This document shows, one piece after another, positions 43,814 to 51,404 of a stretch of 56,875 nucleotides of DNA. The first letter of the stretch is position 1. Each line of letters starts with the position of its first letter. The notes beneath the pieces were generated by a model that had not been told where the DNA came from, did no database searches, and saw only the letters and a list, made by a program, of their open reading frames with translations. Where the stretch lies: the NCBI GenBank assembly GCA_900116485.1, contig FPAX01000011.1:1-56875 (forward strand), in the 5' to 3' direction. This DNA comes from Selenomonas sp. GACV-9. Its GTDB lineage: Bacteria > Bacillota > Negativicutes > Selenomonadales > Selenomonadaceae. The translations under genes and the position numbers were made by a program.

Positions 43814-45370
43814 ATGAGCATTTTGAACGTATCTCATTTATCCCATAGCTACGGTGGACGGGAAATCTTTGAGGATGTGAGTTTCCGCCTGCTGAAGGGC
43901 GAGCATGTTGCGCTGGTGGGCGCCAATGGTGAGGGTAAATCGACGTTCCTGTCAATCATCACGGGGCAGCTGACACCAGATGCCGGTACGATCGAGTGGG
44001 CGAAGCGTGTCAAGGTCGGCTATCTCGACCAGCATGCTGTGCTGCAGGCGGGCATGACCATTCGCGATGTATTGCGCACAGCCTTTGATGATATGGTCAA
44101 GGCTGAGCAGGAAATGCTCGCGGCCTATGACAAGATGGGCGACGCGACGCCGGAGGAAGTCGATCAGCTCATGAAGGATGTGGGCGATATCCAGGATATG
44201 CTTGAGGCTGGCAGCTACTATACCATCGATGCGCGCATCGAGGAGGTATCTGGCGGTCTCGGACTCCGCGATATCGGCCTTGACCGCAAGGTTGACGAGC
44301 TTTCAGGTGGCCAGCGCACGAAGGTATTGCTGACGAAACTCCTGCTGCAGAATCCGGAGATCCTGATTCTCGATGAGCCGACAAATTACCTCGATGCTGA
44401 GCATATCCAGTGGCTGACCACGTATCTGCAGAACTATGAGAATGCGTTCATCCTCGTTTCCCATGATGTGCCGTTCCTCAATGCGGTCACGAATGTCATC
44501 TACCATGTGGATAACCTGAGCCTTGACCGCTATACGGGCAGCTATGAGAAATTCGAGGAGATGGCGGCCCTCAAACGCCGCCAGGAAGAGGCTGCCTATG
44601 AGCGCCAGCAGGCAGAAATCAAGAAGGAGCAGGATTTCATCCAGCGCAACAAGGCCCGTGTGGCCACGCGCGGTATGGCCAACAGCCGCCAGAAGCGCCT
44701 GGACAAGATGGAGGTGCTGACGAAGCGCCAGGAGAAACCGAAACCGCATTTCCATTTCCAGTCTGACCGCACGCCATCGCGGTTTGTCATCGAGGGCAAG
44801 CGTTTGGTGCTTGGCTATGATATGCCGCTGACGAATCCTGTCGACATCCAGGTGGAGCGCAATAAGAAGATTGCTATCTGCGGCACCAATGGCCTGGGCA
44901 AGTCGACTTTGTTGAAGACCATGCTCGGCATGATTCCGCCGATTTCTGGCAAGGTGGAGCTGGGCGAGTTCGTATCGCCGGGATATTTTGAGCAGGAGAG
45001 TGCGGCTGGCAATCAGAATACAGCGTTGGAGGAACTCTGGCAGGAATATCCGGGCATGAGCAATTTCGAGGTTCGCGCAGCCCTGGCTGCCTGCGGCCTG
45101 ACCAATGAGCACATCACGACGAAGATGCTGGCACTTTCCGGTGGCGAGGCTGCCAAGGTCAGGCTCTGCAAGATCATGCAGAAACCGGTGAACCTGCTGG
45201 TACTGGACGAGCCGACAAATCACCTCGACGTGGAGGCTAAGAAGGAACTCAAGCGGGCCATCAAGGAATACAAGGGCACGGTCCTGCTCGTTTCCCATGA
45301 GCCGGATTTCTATGAAGATATCGTTGATTCGGTCTGGAATATCGAGAAATGGTCGACGAAGATCATTTGA
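43814..45370 (+). CDS. ABC-F family ATPase
   Basis: A 518-aa protein with two ABC domains and no membrane segment. Walker A motifs are GANGEGKST (about 36-44) and GTNGLGKST (about 357-365). Signatures are LSGGQRTKVLL and LSGGEAAKVRL, with DEPTNYLD and DEPTNHLD. The linker between the domains is charged (about 240-310, KRRQEEAAYERQQAEIKKEQ). ABC-F proteins act on stalled ribosomes or give antibiotic resistance. The subtype (YbiT, YdiF or another) is not certain. The ATG follows AAAGGAAG. Confidence 0.92.
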   Translation: MSILNVSHLSHSYGGREIFEDVSFRLLKGEHVALVGANGEGKSTFLSIITGQLTPDAGTIEWAKRVKVGYLDQHAVLQAGMTIRDVLRTAFDDMVKAEQEMLAAYDKMGDATPEEVDQLMKDVGDIQDMLEAGSYYTIDARIEEVSGGLGLRDIGLDRKVDELSGGQRTKVLLTKLLLQNPEILILDEPTNYLDAEHIQWLTTYLQNYENAFILVSHDVPFLNAVTNVIYHVDNLSLDRYTGSYEKFEEMAALKRRQEEAAYERQQAEIKKEQDFIQRNKARVATRGMANSRQKRLDKMEVLTKRQEKPKPHFHFQSDRTPSRFVIEGKRLVLGYDMPLTNPVDIQVERNKKIAICGTNGLGKSTLLKTMLGMIPPISGKVELGEFVSPGYFEQESAAGNQNTALEELWQEYPGMSNFEVRAALAACGLTNEHITTKMLALSGGEAAKVRLCKIMQKPVNLLVLDEPTNHLDVEAKKELKRAIKEYKGTVLLVSHEPDFYEDIVDSVWNIEKWSTKII

Positions 45371-45395
45371 TGTGAAGGATATACAGCAAGACAGA

Positions 45396-45433
45396 AAGGC
45401 CTGCATCCGCAAGGGATGCAGGCCTTTCTGCCG
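45396..45433 (+). terminator. Terminator after the ABC-F gene
   Basis: AGAAAGGCCTGCATCC / GGATGCAGGCCTTTCT form a 16-bp stem with a tetraloop-like CGCAAG region. T-content is inside the stem, and it may also serve the convergent rubrerythrin gene. Confidence 0.85.
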
Positions 45434-45465
45434 TTTATGTTGAATTGGATTGGAAACGCTGAAGA

Positions 45466-46011
45466 TTATTCGCCGAAGTAACGGTCGAACAGACCCTTGA
45501 AACCACGGCCATGACGAGCTTCGTCCTTAGCCATCTCATGAACCGTGTCATGGACGGCGTCGAGGTTCAGCTGCTTAGCAAGTGTTGCCAGCTCTTTCTT
45601 GCCAGCGCAAGCGCCATGCTCGGCATCGATGCGCATGGTAAGGTTCTTCTTCGTGCTGTTGGTCAGGACTTCGCCGAGCAGCTCAGCAAATTTTGCTGCA
45701 TGCTCAGCTTCTTCGAACGCATAGCGTTTGAAGGCTTCGGCAATCTCCGGATAACCTTCGCGGTCAGCCTGACGCGACATAGCGAGGTACATGCCGACCT
45801 CGGAGCACTCGCCTGTGAAGTTCTGGCGGAGACCCTCGATGATGCGCGGATCGACATCTTTTGCCGTGCCGACATGATGCTCATCAGCATACGTCATCTC
45901 GCCGCTCTGCTCAACGAACTTGCTGGCAGGAGCCTTACAGATCGGGCACTGCTCAGGAGCGCTCTCGCCCTCATAGACATAACCACAGACGGTGCAAACG
46001 AATTTTTTCAT
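45466..46011 (-). CDS. Reverse rubrerythrin
   Basis: A 181-aa non-haem iron protein. The N-terminal rubredoxin domain ([28 protein letters not shown]) has two CxxC pairs. A ferritin-like di-iron domain follows (about 55-181: [62 protein letters not shown]). This reversed order is typical of anaerobes, and such proteins act as NADH-linked hydrogen peroxide reductases. ATG 46011 follows AGGAGG. A 23-bp inverted repeat is in its leader. Confidence 0.93.
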   Translation of the reverse strand: MKKFVCTVCGYVYEGESAPEQCPICKAPASKFVEQSGEMTYADEHHVGTAKDVDPRIIEGLRQNFTGECSEVGMYLAMSRQADREGYPEIAEAFKRYAFEEAEHAAKFAELLGEVLTNSTKKNLTMRIDAEHGACAGKKELATLAKQLNLDAVHDTVHEMAKDEARHGRGFKGLFDRYFGE

Positions 46012-46043
46012 AATAAATGACCTCCTAGAAATCATACACATAA

Positions 46044-46066
46044 ACCAATAATCATTTGTTATTGGT
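46044..46066. promoter_or_regulatory. Inverted repeat upstream of rubrerythrin, probable operator
   Basis: ACCAATAA-TCATTTG-TTATTGGT is a perfect 8-bp inverted repeat with a 7-nt spacer. It lies 33 nt before the gene start and about 16-38 nt after the start predicted from a TATAAT at 46089-46094 on the minus strand. A peroxide or redox regulator is a plausible binder, but none is identified. Confidence 0.6.
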
Positions 46067-46333
46067 GTAACTCACTTGGTATGCTTCAATTATATGCCTT
46101 TTGGCGGGAAATAGGAATAGGCAAATATTGTGATGAATAAAGATTATCGTTGGTATTCTCTTTATATATCACTATATCGTCGAATATCTTATTATTTCAA
46201 AATAAAATATCAACAAATAATAATTATTGATTAGAGGAGAGCGGGAACGGTTTACCAGCCGTCTGCTTCGTGCTATAATAAGGATTTGAATGATGTTTTT
46301 CAAACACGATTTATATAGGAGAGTAAATAACAA
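46067..46333. other. Divergent intergenic region, rubrerythrin / tsaE
   Basis: This is the rest of the 322-nt gap. It is very A/T-rich, with a rubrerythrin -10 (46089-46094, minus strand), a short palindrome AATAATAATTATT (46217-46229) and the tsaE promoter (46251-46279). No ORF or RNA gene is seen. Confidence 0.5.
46251..46279 (+). promoter_or_regulatory. Promoter of the tsaE-tsaB-rimI-tsaD operon
   Basis: TTTACC (46251-46256) and a perfect TATAAT (46274-46279) are spaced by 17 bp. Confidence 0.78.
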
Positions 46334-46816
46334 ATGTTTACCTGTATGACGAATTCTCCCGAGGAAACTGTACACCTAGCCGAGCTGGTGGGTCAGAAGA
46401 TCCGGGAGGGAACCGTGCTTTGCCTGGAGGGCGACCTGGGGGCTGGCAAGACTTTGTTTGTGCAGAGCCTTGCGCGGACGCTGGGCGTCGAGGGAGAGGT
46501 GACAAGCCCCACATTCAATCTGATGAATGTATATGAAGGGATTTGCCGCATCTACCATTTTGATCTTTACCGGCTGGAAACAGAAGCAGAACTGGATGAC
46601 ATTGGCTTTTATGAGTACACGGAGGAGCCAGAGGGAATCGTGGTCATTGAATGGCCGGATAAATTCCCAGAGTCATTGCCAGAGGATTATGTGAAGGTAT
46701 GCATTCAGCGGACCGGCGTTACGGAGGAAGGACGGCGATTGACCTTCTCAAGTGTCGGTGAGAGGAATCAGGAATTCATAAAGGAGTTGGAATCATTTGT
46801 CCATACTAGCCATTGA
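46334..46816 (+). CDS. tsaE: tRNA threonylcarbamoyladenosine biosynthesis ATPase TsaE
   Basis: A 160-aa P-loop ATPase (LEGDLGAGKTLFVQSLARTLG near residue 33) needed by the TsaB-TsaD complex to make t6A37 in ANN-decoding tRNAs. It has TSPTFNLMNVYEG and IVVIEWPDKFPESLP, family hallmarks. The ATG follows TAGGAGAG. It is the first gene of a four-gene t6A/acetylation operon and overlaps tsaB by 20 nt. Confidence 0.95.
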   Translation: MFTCMTNSPEETVHLAELVGQKIREGTVLCLEGDLGAGKTLFVQSLARTLGVEGEVTSPTFNLMNVYEGICRIYHFDLYRLETEAELDDIGFYEYTEEPEGIVVIEWPDKFPESLPEDYVKVCIQRTGVTEEGRRLTFSSVGERNQEFIKELESFVHTSH

Positions 46817-47531
46817 TACGGCAACGCAGGTATCGAGCGTGGCTGTGGCAGCATCGGGGAAATTGTCGGCAGAGCTGACGATGCAGGCAAAACTTACACA
46901 TTCGGAGACACTTATGCCGCATATCGAGCAGGTGTTGAAGATGGCCGCTGTTCCCAAGGATAAATTAGAAGGTATTGCGGTAAGCATCGGCCCTGGTTCC
47001 TTTACGGGACTGCGCATTGGCCTTGCGGCCGCCAAAGCGATGTCGTATGCGCTTTCCTTGCCGTTGGTCGGCGTGTCGACGCTCAAGGCACTGGCTTACC
47101 ATTATCCGGTGGCAGGTGTCCGTATCGTCTGTCTGCTGGATGCCCAGAAGGGCAATGCCTATGTGGAGACTTATCGTTGGAATCAAGGGGAACTGCTGAC
47201 TGTCGATGCTGTGAAGGTGGCGCCGGTCAGCGAGATCATCGAGTGGTGCGGCCAGCTGGATGAGCCTGTGGTGCTGCTCGGCGATGTGGTGCAGAAGAGG
47301 ATCGCAAATAAGCTGGAACTGCCGTCAGGGGTTACGGCGGCACCAGCTCATCTTTTGATGCCGCGGGCTGCCTGTGTGGCGATGCTCGGCCTTGATGAGC
47401 TGGCAGCAGGCCATACCGATAATATCATGAACCTGGAGCCTGTCTATATCCGCCGCAGTGAGGCAGAGGTGCTTTGGGAGAAGCGTCATCCGGAAACAGC
47501 GCAGAAGACTTTGCCGACGGAGGCCATGTGA
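46797..47531 (+). CDS. tsaB: t6A biosynthesis protein TsaB
   Basis: A 244-aa ASKHA-fold protein that scaffolds TsaD. It starts MSILAIDTATQVSSVAV and contains ISIGPGSFTGLRIGLAAAKAMSYAL-type residues (VSIGPGSFTGLRIG). TTG 46797 is required to keep the conserved N-terminus, and GGAG lies about 10 nt upstream. It overlaps tsaE by 20 nt and rimI by 1 nt, so the genes are translationally coupled. Confidence 0.94.
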   Translation: MSILAIDTATQVSSVAVAASGKLSAELTMQAKLTHSETLMPHIEQVLKMAAVPKDKLEGIAVSIGPGSFTGLRIGLAAAKAMSYALSLPLVGVSTLKALAYHYPVAGVRIVCLLDAQKGNAYVETYRWNQGELLTVDAVKVAPVSEIIEWCGQLDEPVVLLGDVVQKRIANKLELPSGVTAAPAHLLMPRAACVAMLGLDELAAGHTDNIMNLEPVYIRRSEAEVLWEKRHPETAQKTLPTEAM

Positions 47532-47983
47532 TGGAAGTAAAAGAGCTGAATTTTCGCGAGATGGCACCAGAGGATGCCGATGATGTAGAAGTCGTAGAGA
47601 AGGCCTGCTTTTCGATTCCGTGGTCGCGGGATTCCTTTTGGAAAGAGGCAGCTAATGAGAATACGCTGTATCTTTTGGCGCTCGATGGCGAGCGCGTGAT
47701 TGGCTATGCTGGCTGCTGGATTTCCTTTGAGGAATGCCAGATCACCAATGTAGCCATCCTGCCGGAATATCGTGGCCAGGGCATTGGTACGAAATTGTTC
47801 GGAGCCATCATCGAGGCGGTCAAGGCCAAGGGCGTGACTGCGATGACACTGGAAGTACGTCCGTCCAATGCACCGGCAAGGGCACTTTATGCTCGTTATG
47901 GGTTCAAGGATGCAGGCAGACGGCCGCATTATTATCAGGATGATGGCGAAGATGCGATCATCATGTGGAATACAAGACTTTGA
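47531..47983 (+). CDS. rimI: Ribosomal protein S18 alanine N-acetyltransferase
   Basis: A 150-aa GNAT acetyltransferase of the RimI branch. The acetyl-CoA loop is ILPEYRGQGIGTKLFGAII, followed by LEVRPSNAPARALYARYGFKDAGRRPHYYQDDGEDAIIMW, the RimI signature. ATG 47531 shares an A with the tsaB stop (TGATG). Placement inside the tsa operon is standard in Firmicutes. It may acetylate S18 or other N-termini. Confidence 0.94.
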   Translation: MEVKELNFREMAPEDADDVEVVEKACFSIPWSRDSFWKEAANENTLYLLALDGERVIGYAGCWISFEECQITNVAILPEYRGQGIGTKLFGAIIEAVKAKGVTAMTLEVRPSNAPARALYARYGFKDAGRRPHYYQDDGEDAIIMWNTRL

Positions 47984-47999
47984 TGGATGGAGAGTATTT

Positions 48000-49040
48000 A
48001 TGGAGAAGGAAAACAAAGAGGAATTGTTGACGCTGGCGATTGAGTCGAGCTGCGATGAGACATCGGCAGCCGTGCTCCGCGGCGGCCGTACGATACTTTC
48101 CAATATCATCTCGACGCAGATACCCGTCCATCAGAAGTTCGGTGGTGTCGTGCCGGAAATCGCATCGCGCAAGCATATCGTCAACATCATGCCGGTCATT
48201 GATGAGTGCCTGCAGGAGGCAGGTGTCCAGCTTGCCGACATCGATCAGGTGGCTGTTACCTATGGTCCAGGCTTGGTTGGTGCGCTGCTGGTTGGCGTAT
48301 CGGCGGCCAAGTCGCTGGCGTTTTCGCTGGGGGTGCCGCTTATCGGGGTCAACCATCTGGAGGGCCATATCTTTGCGAATTTCCTGTCGTCGCCAGATCT
48401 GGAGCCGCCCTTCATGGCGCTGGTCGTATCGGGCGGCCATACGGCATTGGTCGATGTGCGTGGCTACAATCACTTCCATATGATGGGACAGACACGCGAC
48501 GATGCGGCTGGTGAGGCCTTTGACAAGATTGCCCGTGTCATGGGACTGCCTTATCCGGGCGGCCCGCGCATCGATGCGCTGGCGAAGGAGGGCAATCCTC
48601 TGGCTATCGATTTCCCGCAGGCGCTCAACGAAAAGGGCAACTATGAGTTCAGTTTCAGCGGGCTCAAGTCGGCGGTACTCAACTACATCAACAGTGAGAA
48701 GATGAAGGGCCATGAGCTCAACAAGCCAGATATTGCGGCGTCCTTCCAGCGCTCCGTCATCGAGGTGCTGGTGGCCAAGGCGTTCCAGGCTGTCGAAGAA
48801 GCCGGCCGCGATACCCTTGTGCTGGCTGGTGGCGTGGCCGCAAACAGCGGCCTGGAGGCCAGACTGCGCGAAGAGGCGGAAAAACGCGGTGTGAGATTCT
48901 TGTATCCGAGCAAGATCCTTTGCACGGATAATGCGGCCATGATCGGCTGCCGCGGCTATTACCAGTCACTTTCGGGACGCTTCAGCGACCTGTATCTCAA
49001 TGCAGTGCCGGGATTGGGACTGGAAGATAAAGAAGAATAA
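48000..49040 (+). CDS. tsaD: tRNA N6-adenosine threonylcarbamoyltransferase TsaD
   Basis: A 346-aa ASKHA enzyme that transfers threonylcarbamoyl to A37 of tRNA. It has LAIESSCDETSAAV, PEIASRKHI, the metal-binding HLEGHIFANFL, VVSGGHTALV, and the late LAGGVAANSGLEARL and CTDNAAMIGCRGYY. ATG 48000 is chosen because GGAGAG precedes it and the earlier in-frame start runs through rimI. It closes the operon before a terminator. Confidence 0.96.
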   Translation: MEKENKEELLTLAIESSCDETSAAVLRGGRTILSNIISTQIPVHQKFGGVVPEIASRKHIVNIMPVIDECLQEAGVQLADIDQVAVTYGPGLVGALLVGVSAAKSLAFSLGVPLIGVNHLEGHIFANFLSSPDLEPPFMALVVSGGHTALVDVRGYNHFHMMGQTRDDAAGEAFDKIARVMGLPYPGGPRIDALAKEGNPLAIDFPQALNEKGNYEFSFSGLKSAVLNYINSEKMKGHELNKPDIAASFQRSVIEVLVAKAFQAVEEAGRDTLVLAGGVAANSGLEARLREEAEKRGVRFLYPSKILCTDNAAMIGCRGYYQSLSGRFSDLYLNAVPGLGLEDKEE

Positions 49041-49055
49041 GTGTATAATTAGGAG

Positions 49056-49108
49056 AAGAGATTGCTCAACGGTGAGACGAACACGGGAGCAGTCTCTTTT
49101 TTTCTAGG
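49056..49108 (+). terminator. Terminator after tsaD
   Basis: AGAGATTGCTC pairs with GAGCAGTCTCT around a 19-nt loop and is followed by TTTTTTTC. Confidence 0.88.
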
Positions 49109-49149
49109 AAATCTTGTTTGAAAGTGCAAAGGATGGGAGTTGTTTGTCG

Positions 49150-50607
49150 ATGAATATGTCAGAACTTTGCCGGCAGCAGACGAATCTTTCGGTGCGGGAG
49201 ATTGGCTTGCTGGAGCGCATGCGGACGGTATTCCCGTTTTTGGCCGATCTGGTGCATGGACAGCTCAAGGTATATGTGCCGGCAAAGGCGGCAGGCCGCC
49301 TGCTGATCATTGCACAGGAGCGGCCGCATACCATCTATATGTCCAAGCGGGAGTCGGAGTATGGCAGGCTGCAGCCAGCCATTGAGGAACCGTTGGTCCA
49401 GGATACGCTGGCGACAGGACTTCCGGGCAAGGGCAAGCGCGAGTGGACATATGGTTCCCTCATCGATATGTACACCTATGCGATTCATGATGGCACGAAG
49501 GTCATCGGCGTAATCAGCTTCGAGGTGGATGGCGACCGGCTGCAGATCGATGGCTACCCGTGCTTGCTGGCAACGGCAGTCGATGTACTGAACAATGCCC
49601 GTAAGAATGTGGAAGAACAGCAGTATCAGCCGCTATCGGCGAGTGACGGCATCCTGATAACGGATCAGTTCAGCCGCATCGTGTTTGCCAATGCGGCTGC
49701 CCAGCGCATCTACCGCGTGTTAGGCGTTGGCAGCCTGCGTGGTTGTCATCTGTTCGACCGGCAGCTGACGCGTCATGTCCGGCGGGAGACGATGGAGCGT
49801 GAGCGCCCTTGGCAGAAGGAGCTTGTGGCCGGTGATCTCACGCTGATCCGCCGTCAGATCGACCTGCAGGAGGGGGGGCAGCTGGTCCGACGCATCGTCA
49901 TCTTGGCCGATGTGACGGAGATCCGGGCCAAGGATAAGGAAATCCGCATCAAGTCGGCGGTAATCCAGGAGATCCATCATCGCGTCAAGAACAACCTGCA
50001 GACCATCGCGAGCCTTTTGCGGCTGCAGGCAAGGCGCAGCCAATCTGAAGAGGTAAAGTGCGCTTTGCAGGAAAGTGTCAATCGTGTCCTATCGATTTCG
50101 GTCGTGCATGAATTCCTGTCGCAGCAGGGCGAGGAGGCCATAAACGTTCAGCAGGTCATGCAGCAGATCTTCGACCTCGTCGGCCGCAATATGGCCGACA
50201 GTGAGTTCCTGATCCGCACGGAGTATACGGGGCCGGATGTGGTCCTGCCGTCAAAATACGCAAGTTCGCTGGCCCTGGTGCTCAATGAGCTGGTGCTCAA
50301 CGCCATGGAGCATGCTTTTGAGGGACGGCAGTCTGGACTTATCGGTTTATCTGTTCGCGAGGACAGCGACCATTGGCATCTGGATCTTTATGATGATGGC
50401 TGCGGCCTGCCGGAGGATTTTTCCCTGCGGCGCACTCGGTCATTGGGTCTATCGATTGTCCGCACCCTTGTGGAGGGCGATCTTGAGGGAACCTTTGCGC
50501 TGGAAAATGATGCGCGTGGCAGCGGCTGCGGCACCCATGCCTATATTCGCCTGCCCAAGCCGGAGCAGGAAATCACAAGTGAAGTGGTACAAAGCCTGGA
50601 GGAATGA
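49150..50607 (+). CDS. PdtaS-like sensor histidine kinase
   Basis: A 485-aa soluble kinase. The N-terminal sensory domain (about 1-155) matches the PdtaS-type H_kinase_N region (VREIGLLERMRTVFPFLADLVHGQLKVYVP). A PAS domain follows (about 170-260, ILITDQFSRIVFANAAAQRIY). The phosphoacceptor is His276 or His277 in IQEIHHRVKNNLQTIASLLRLQ, a HisKA_2 motif. A HATPase domain ends the protein (LVLNELVLNAMEHAF, DDGCGLPEDF, LGLSIVRTLVEGDL). ATG 49150 is used because earlier codons lack homologous features. It overlaps or abuts the ANTAR regulator, its likely partner. Confidence 0.9.
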   Translation: MNMSELCRQQTNLSVREIGLLERMRTVFPFLADLVHGQLKVYVPAKAAGRLLIIAQERPHTIYMSKRESEYGRLQPAIEEPLVQDTLATGLPGKGKREWTYGSLIDMYTYAIHDGTKVIGVISFEVDGDRLQIDGYPCLLATAVDVLNNARKNVEEQQYQPLSASDGILITDQFSRIVFANAAAQRIYRVLGVGSLRGCHLFDRQLTRHVRRETMERERPWQKELVAGDLTLIRRQIDLQEGGQLVRRIVILADVTEIRAKDKEIRIKSAVIQEIHHRVKNNLQTIASLLRLQARRSQSEEVKCALQESVNRVLSISVVHEFLSQQGEEAINVQQVMQQIFDLVGRNMADSEFLIRTEYTGPDVVLPSKYASSLALVLNELVLNAMEHAFEGRQSGLIGLSVREDSDHWHLDLYDDGCGLPEDFSLRRTRSLGLSIVRTLVEGDLEGTFALENDARGSGCGTHAYIRLPKPEQEITSEVVQSLEE

Positions 50608-50612
50608 TTGGA

Positions 50613-51200
50613 ATGAAAAAGAAATCACTGCGGCTCGTCATCGCTGACAATGAGTCGATTATTCGTCTGGACCTTAGAGAGATGCTCGAAGATGCCGGGC
50701 ATGAGGTGGTCGGTGAGGCCATCAACGGACGCAAGGCCGTGGAACTCACGCGCATGCACCGTCCGGATCTTGTCATCATGGATATCAAGATGCCCGAGAT
50801 GGATGGCATCACGGCAGCGCGCAAGATTGCCGATGAGAAGCTGGCACCGGTGCTGCTGCTCACGGCTTTCAGTCAGGCTGACATCGTCGAGAAGGCCAAG
50901 GACTCGGGGGTGCTTGGCTATCTCGTCAAGCCTGTGCAGGAAAGCAATCTGTTTCCGGCTATGGAGATCGCACTTTCCCGTTGGGAGGAGATGCAGGGCA
51001 TGGAGCAGGAGCTCGACAAGCTCAAGGATTCGCTGGAGACGCGCAAGGTGGTCGACCGGGCAAAGGGGATACTGATGGCGGCCCATAAGCTCAGTGAGCA
51101 GGAGGCCTATCGGCGGATCCAGCGCTATGCGATGATGAAACGGCTGAGCATCAAAGAAGTGGCCGAGGCCATCGTGCGGGCGGCCGGTGGCAAGGTCTGA
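50613..51200 (+). CDS. ANTAR-domain response regulator
   Basis: A 195-aa two-domain regulator. The receiver (about 1-120) has its phosphoacceptor in VIMDIKMPEMDGITAA and the conserved Lys in GYLVKPVQESNL. The C-terminal ANTAR RNA-binding domain is VDRAKGILMAAHKLSEQEAYRRIQRYAMMKRLSIKEVAEAIV. ANTAR proteins bind dual-hairpin RNA and stop terminators. ATG 50613 is preferred because TGGAGGA lies 9 nt upstream; an ATG at 50604 overlaps the kinase stop but is too close to that site. It is the likely partner of the kinase. Confidence 0.9.
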   Translation: MKKKSLRLVIADNESIIRLDLREMLEDAGHEVVGEAINGRKAVELTRMHRPDLVIMDIKMPEMDGITAARKIADEKLAPVLLLTAFSQADIVEKAKDSGVLGYLVKPVQESNLFPAMEIALSRWEEMQGMEQELDKLKDSLETRKVVDRAKGILMAAHKLSEQEAYRRIQRYAMMKRLSIKEVAEAIVRAAGGKV

Positions 51201-51229
51201 TACATAAAGTTTCTTATATGGATGTTTGT

Positions 51230-51266
51230 GGAGAGCCTGATAGATAAGGCTCTCCAATTTTGTCCC
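51230..51266 (+). terminator. Terminator after the kinase/ANTAR pair
   Basis: GGAGAGCCT / AGGCTCTCC with an 8-nt loop is followed by AATTTTGTCCC. The T-run is weak. Confidence 0.7.
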
Positions 51267-51299
51267 ATTTTGTATTGGACAATGGTGAATGTCTTTGAC

Positions 51300-51328
51300 T
51301 TGTGCGGTTTGCAGCCGGACGTTATAAT
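51300..51328 (+). promoter_or_regulatory. Promoter of mtlR-mtlA
   Basis: TTGTGC (51300-51305) and a perfect TATAAT (51323-51328) are spaced by 17 bp. Transcription would begin near 51335. Confidence 0.7.
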
Positions 51329-51336
51329 AAAAACAT

Positions 51337-51365
51337 CGAAACAAGAAGAAAGAAATCTTGTTTCG
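51337..51365 (+). promoter_or_regulatory. Hairpin at the 5' end of the mtlR transcript
   Basis: CGAAACAAGA / TCTTGTTTCG form a perfect 10-bp stem with a 9-nt loop, starting about 2 nt after the predicted transcription start. It may be a DNA operator palindrome or a 5' RNA stem. No T-run follows it. Confidence 0.6.
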
Positions 51366-51404
51366 GACACTACTCGCTTCTGAGTGATCATAGGAGGCAG
51401 CAGG

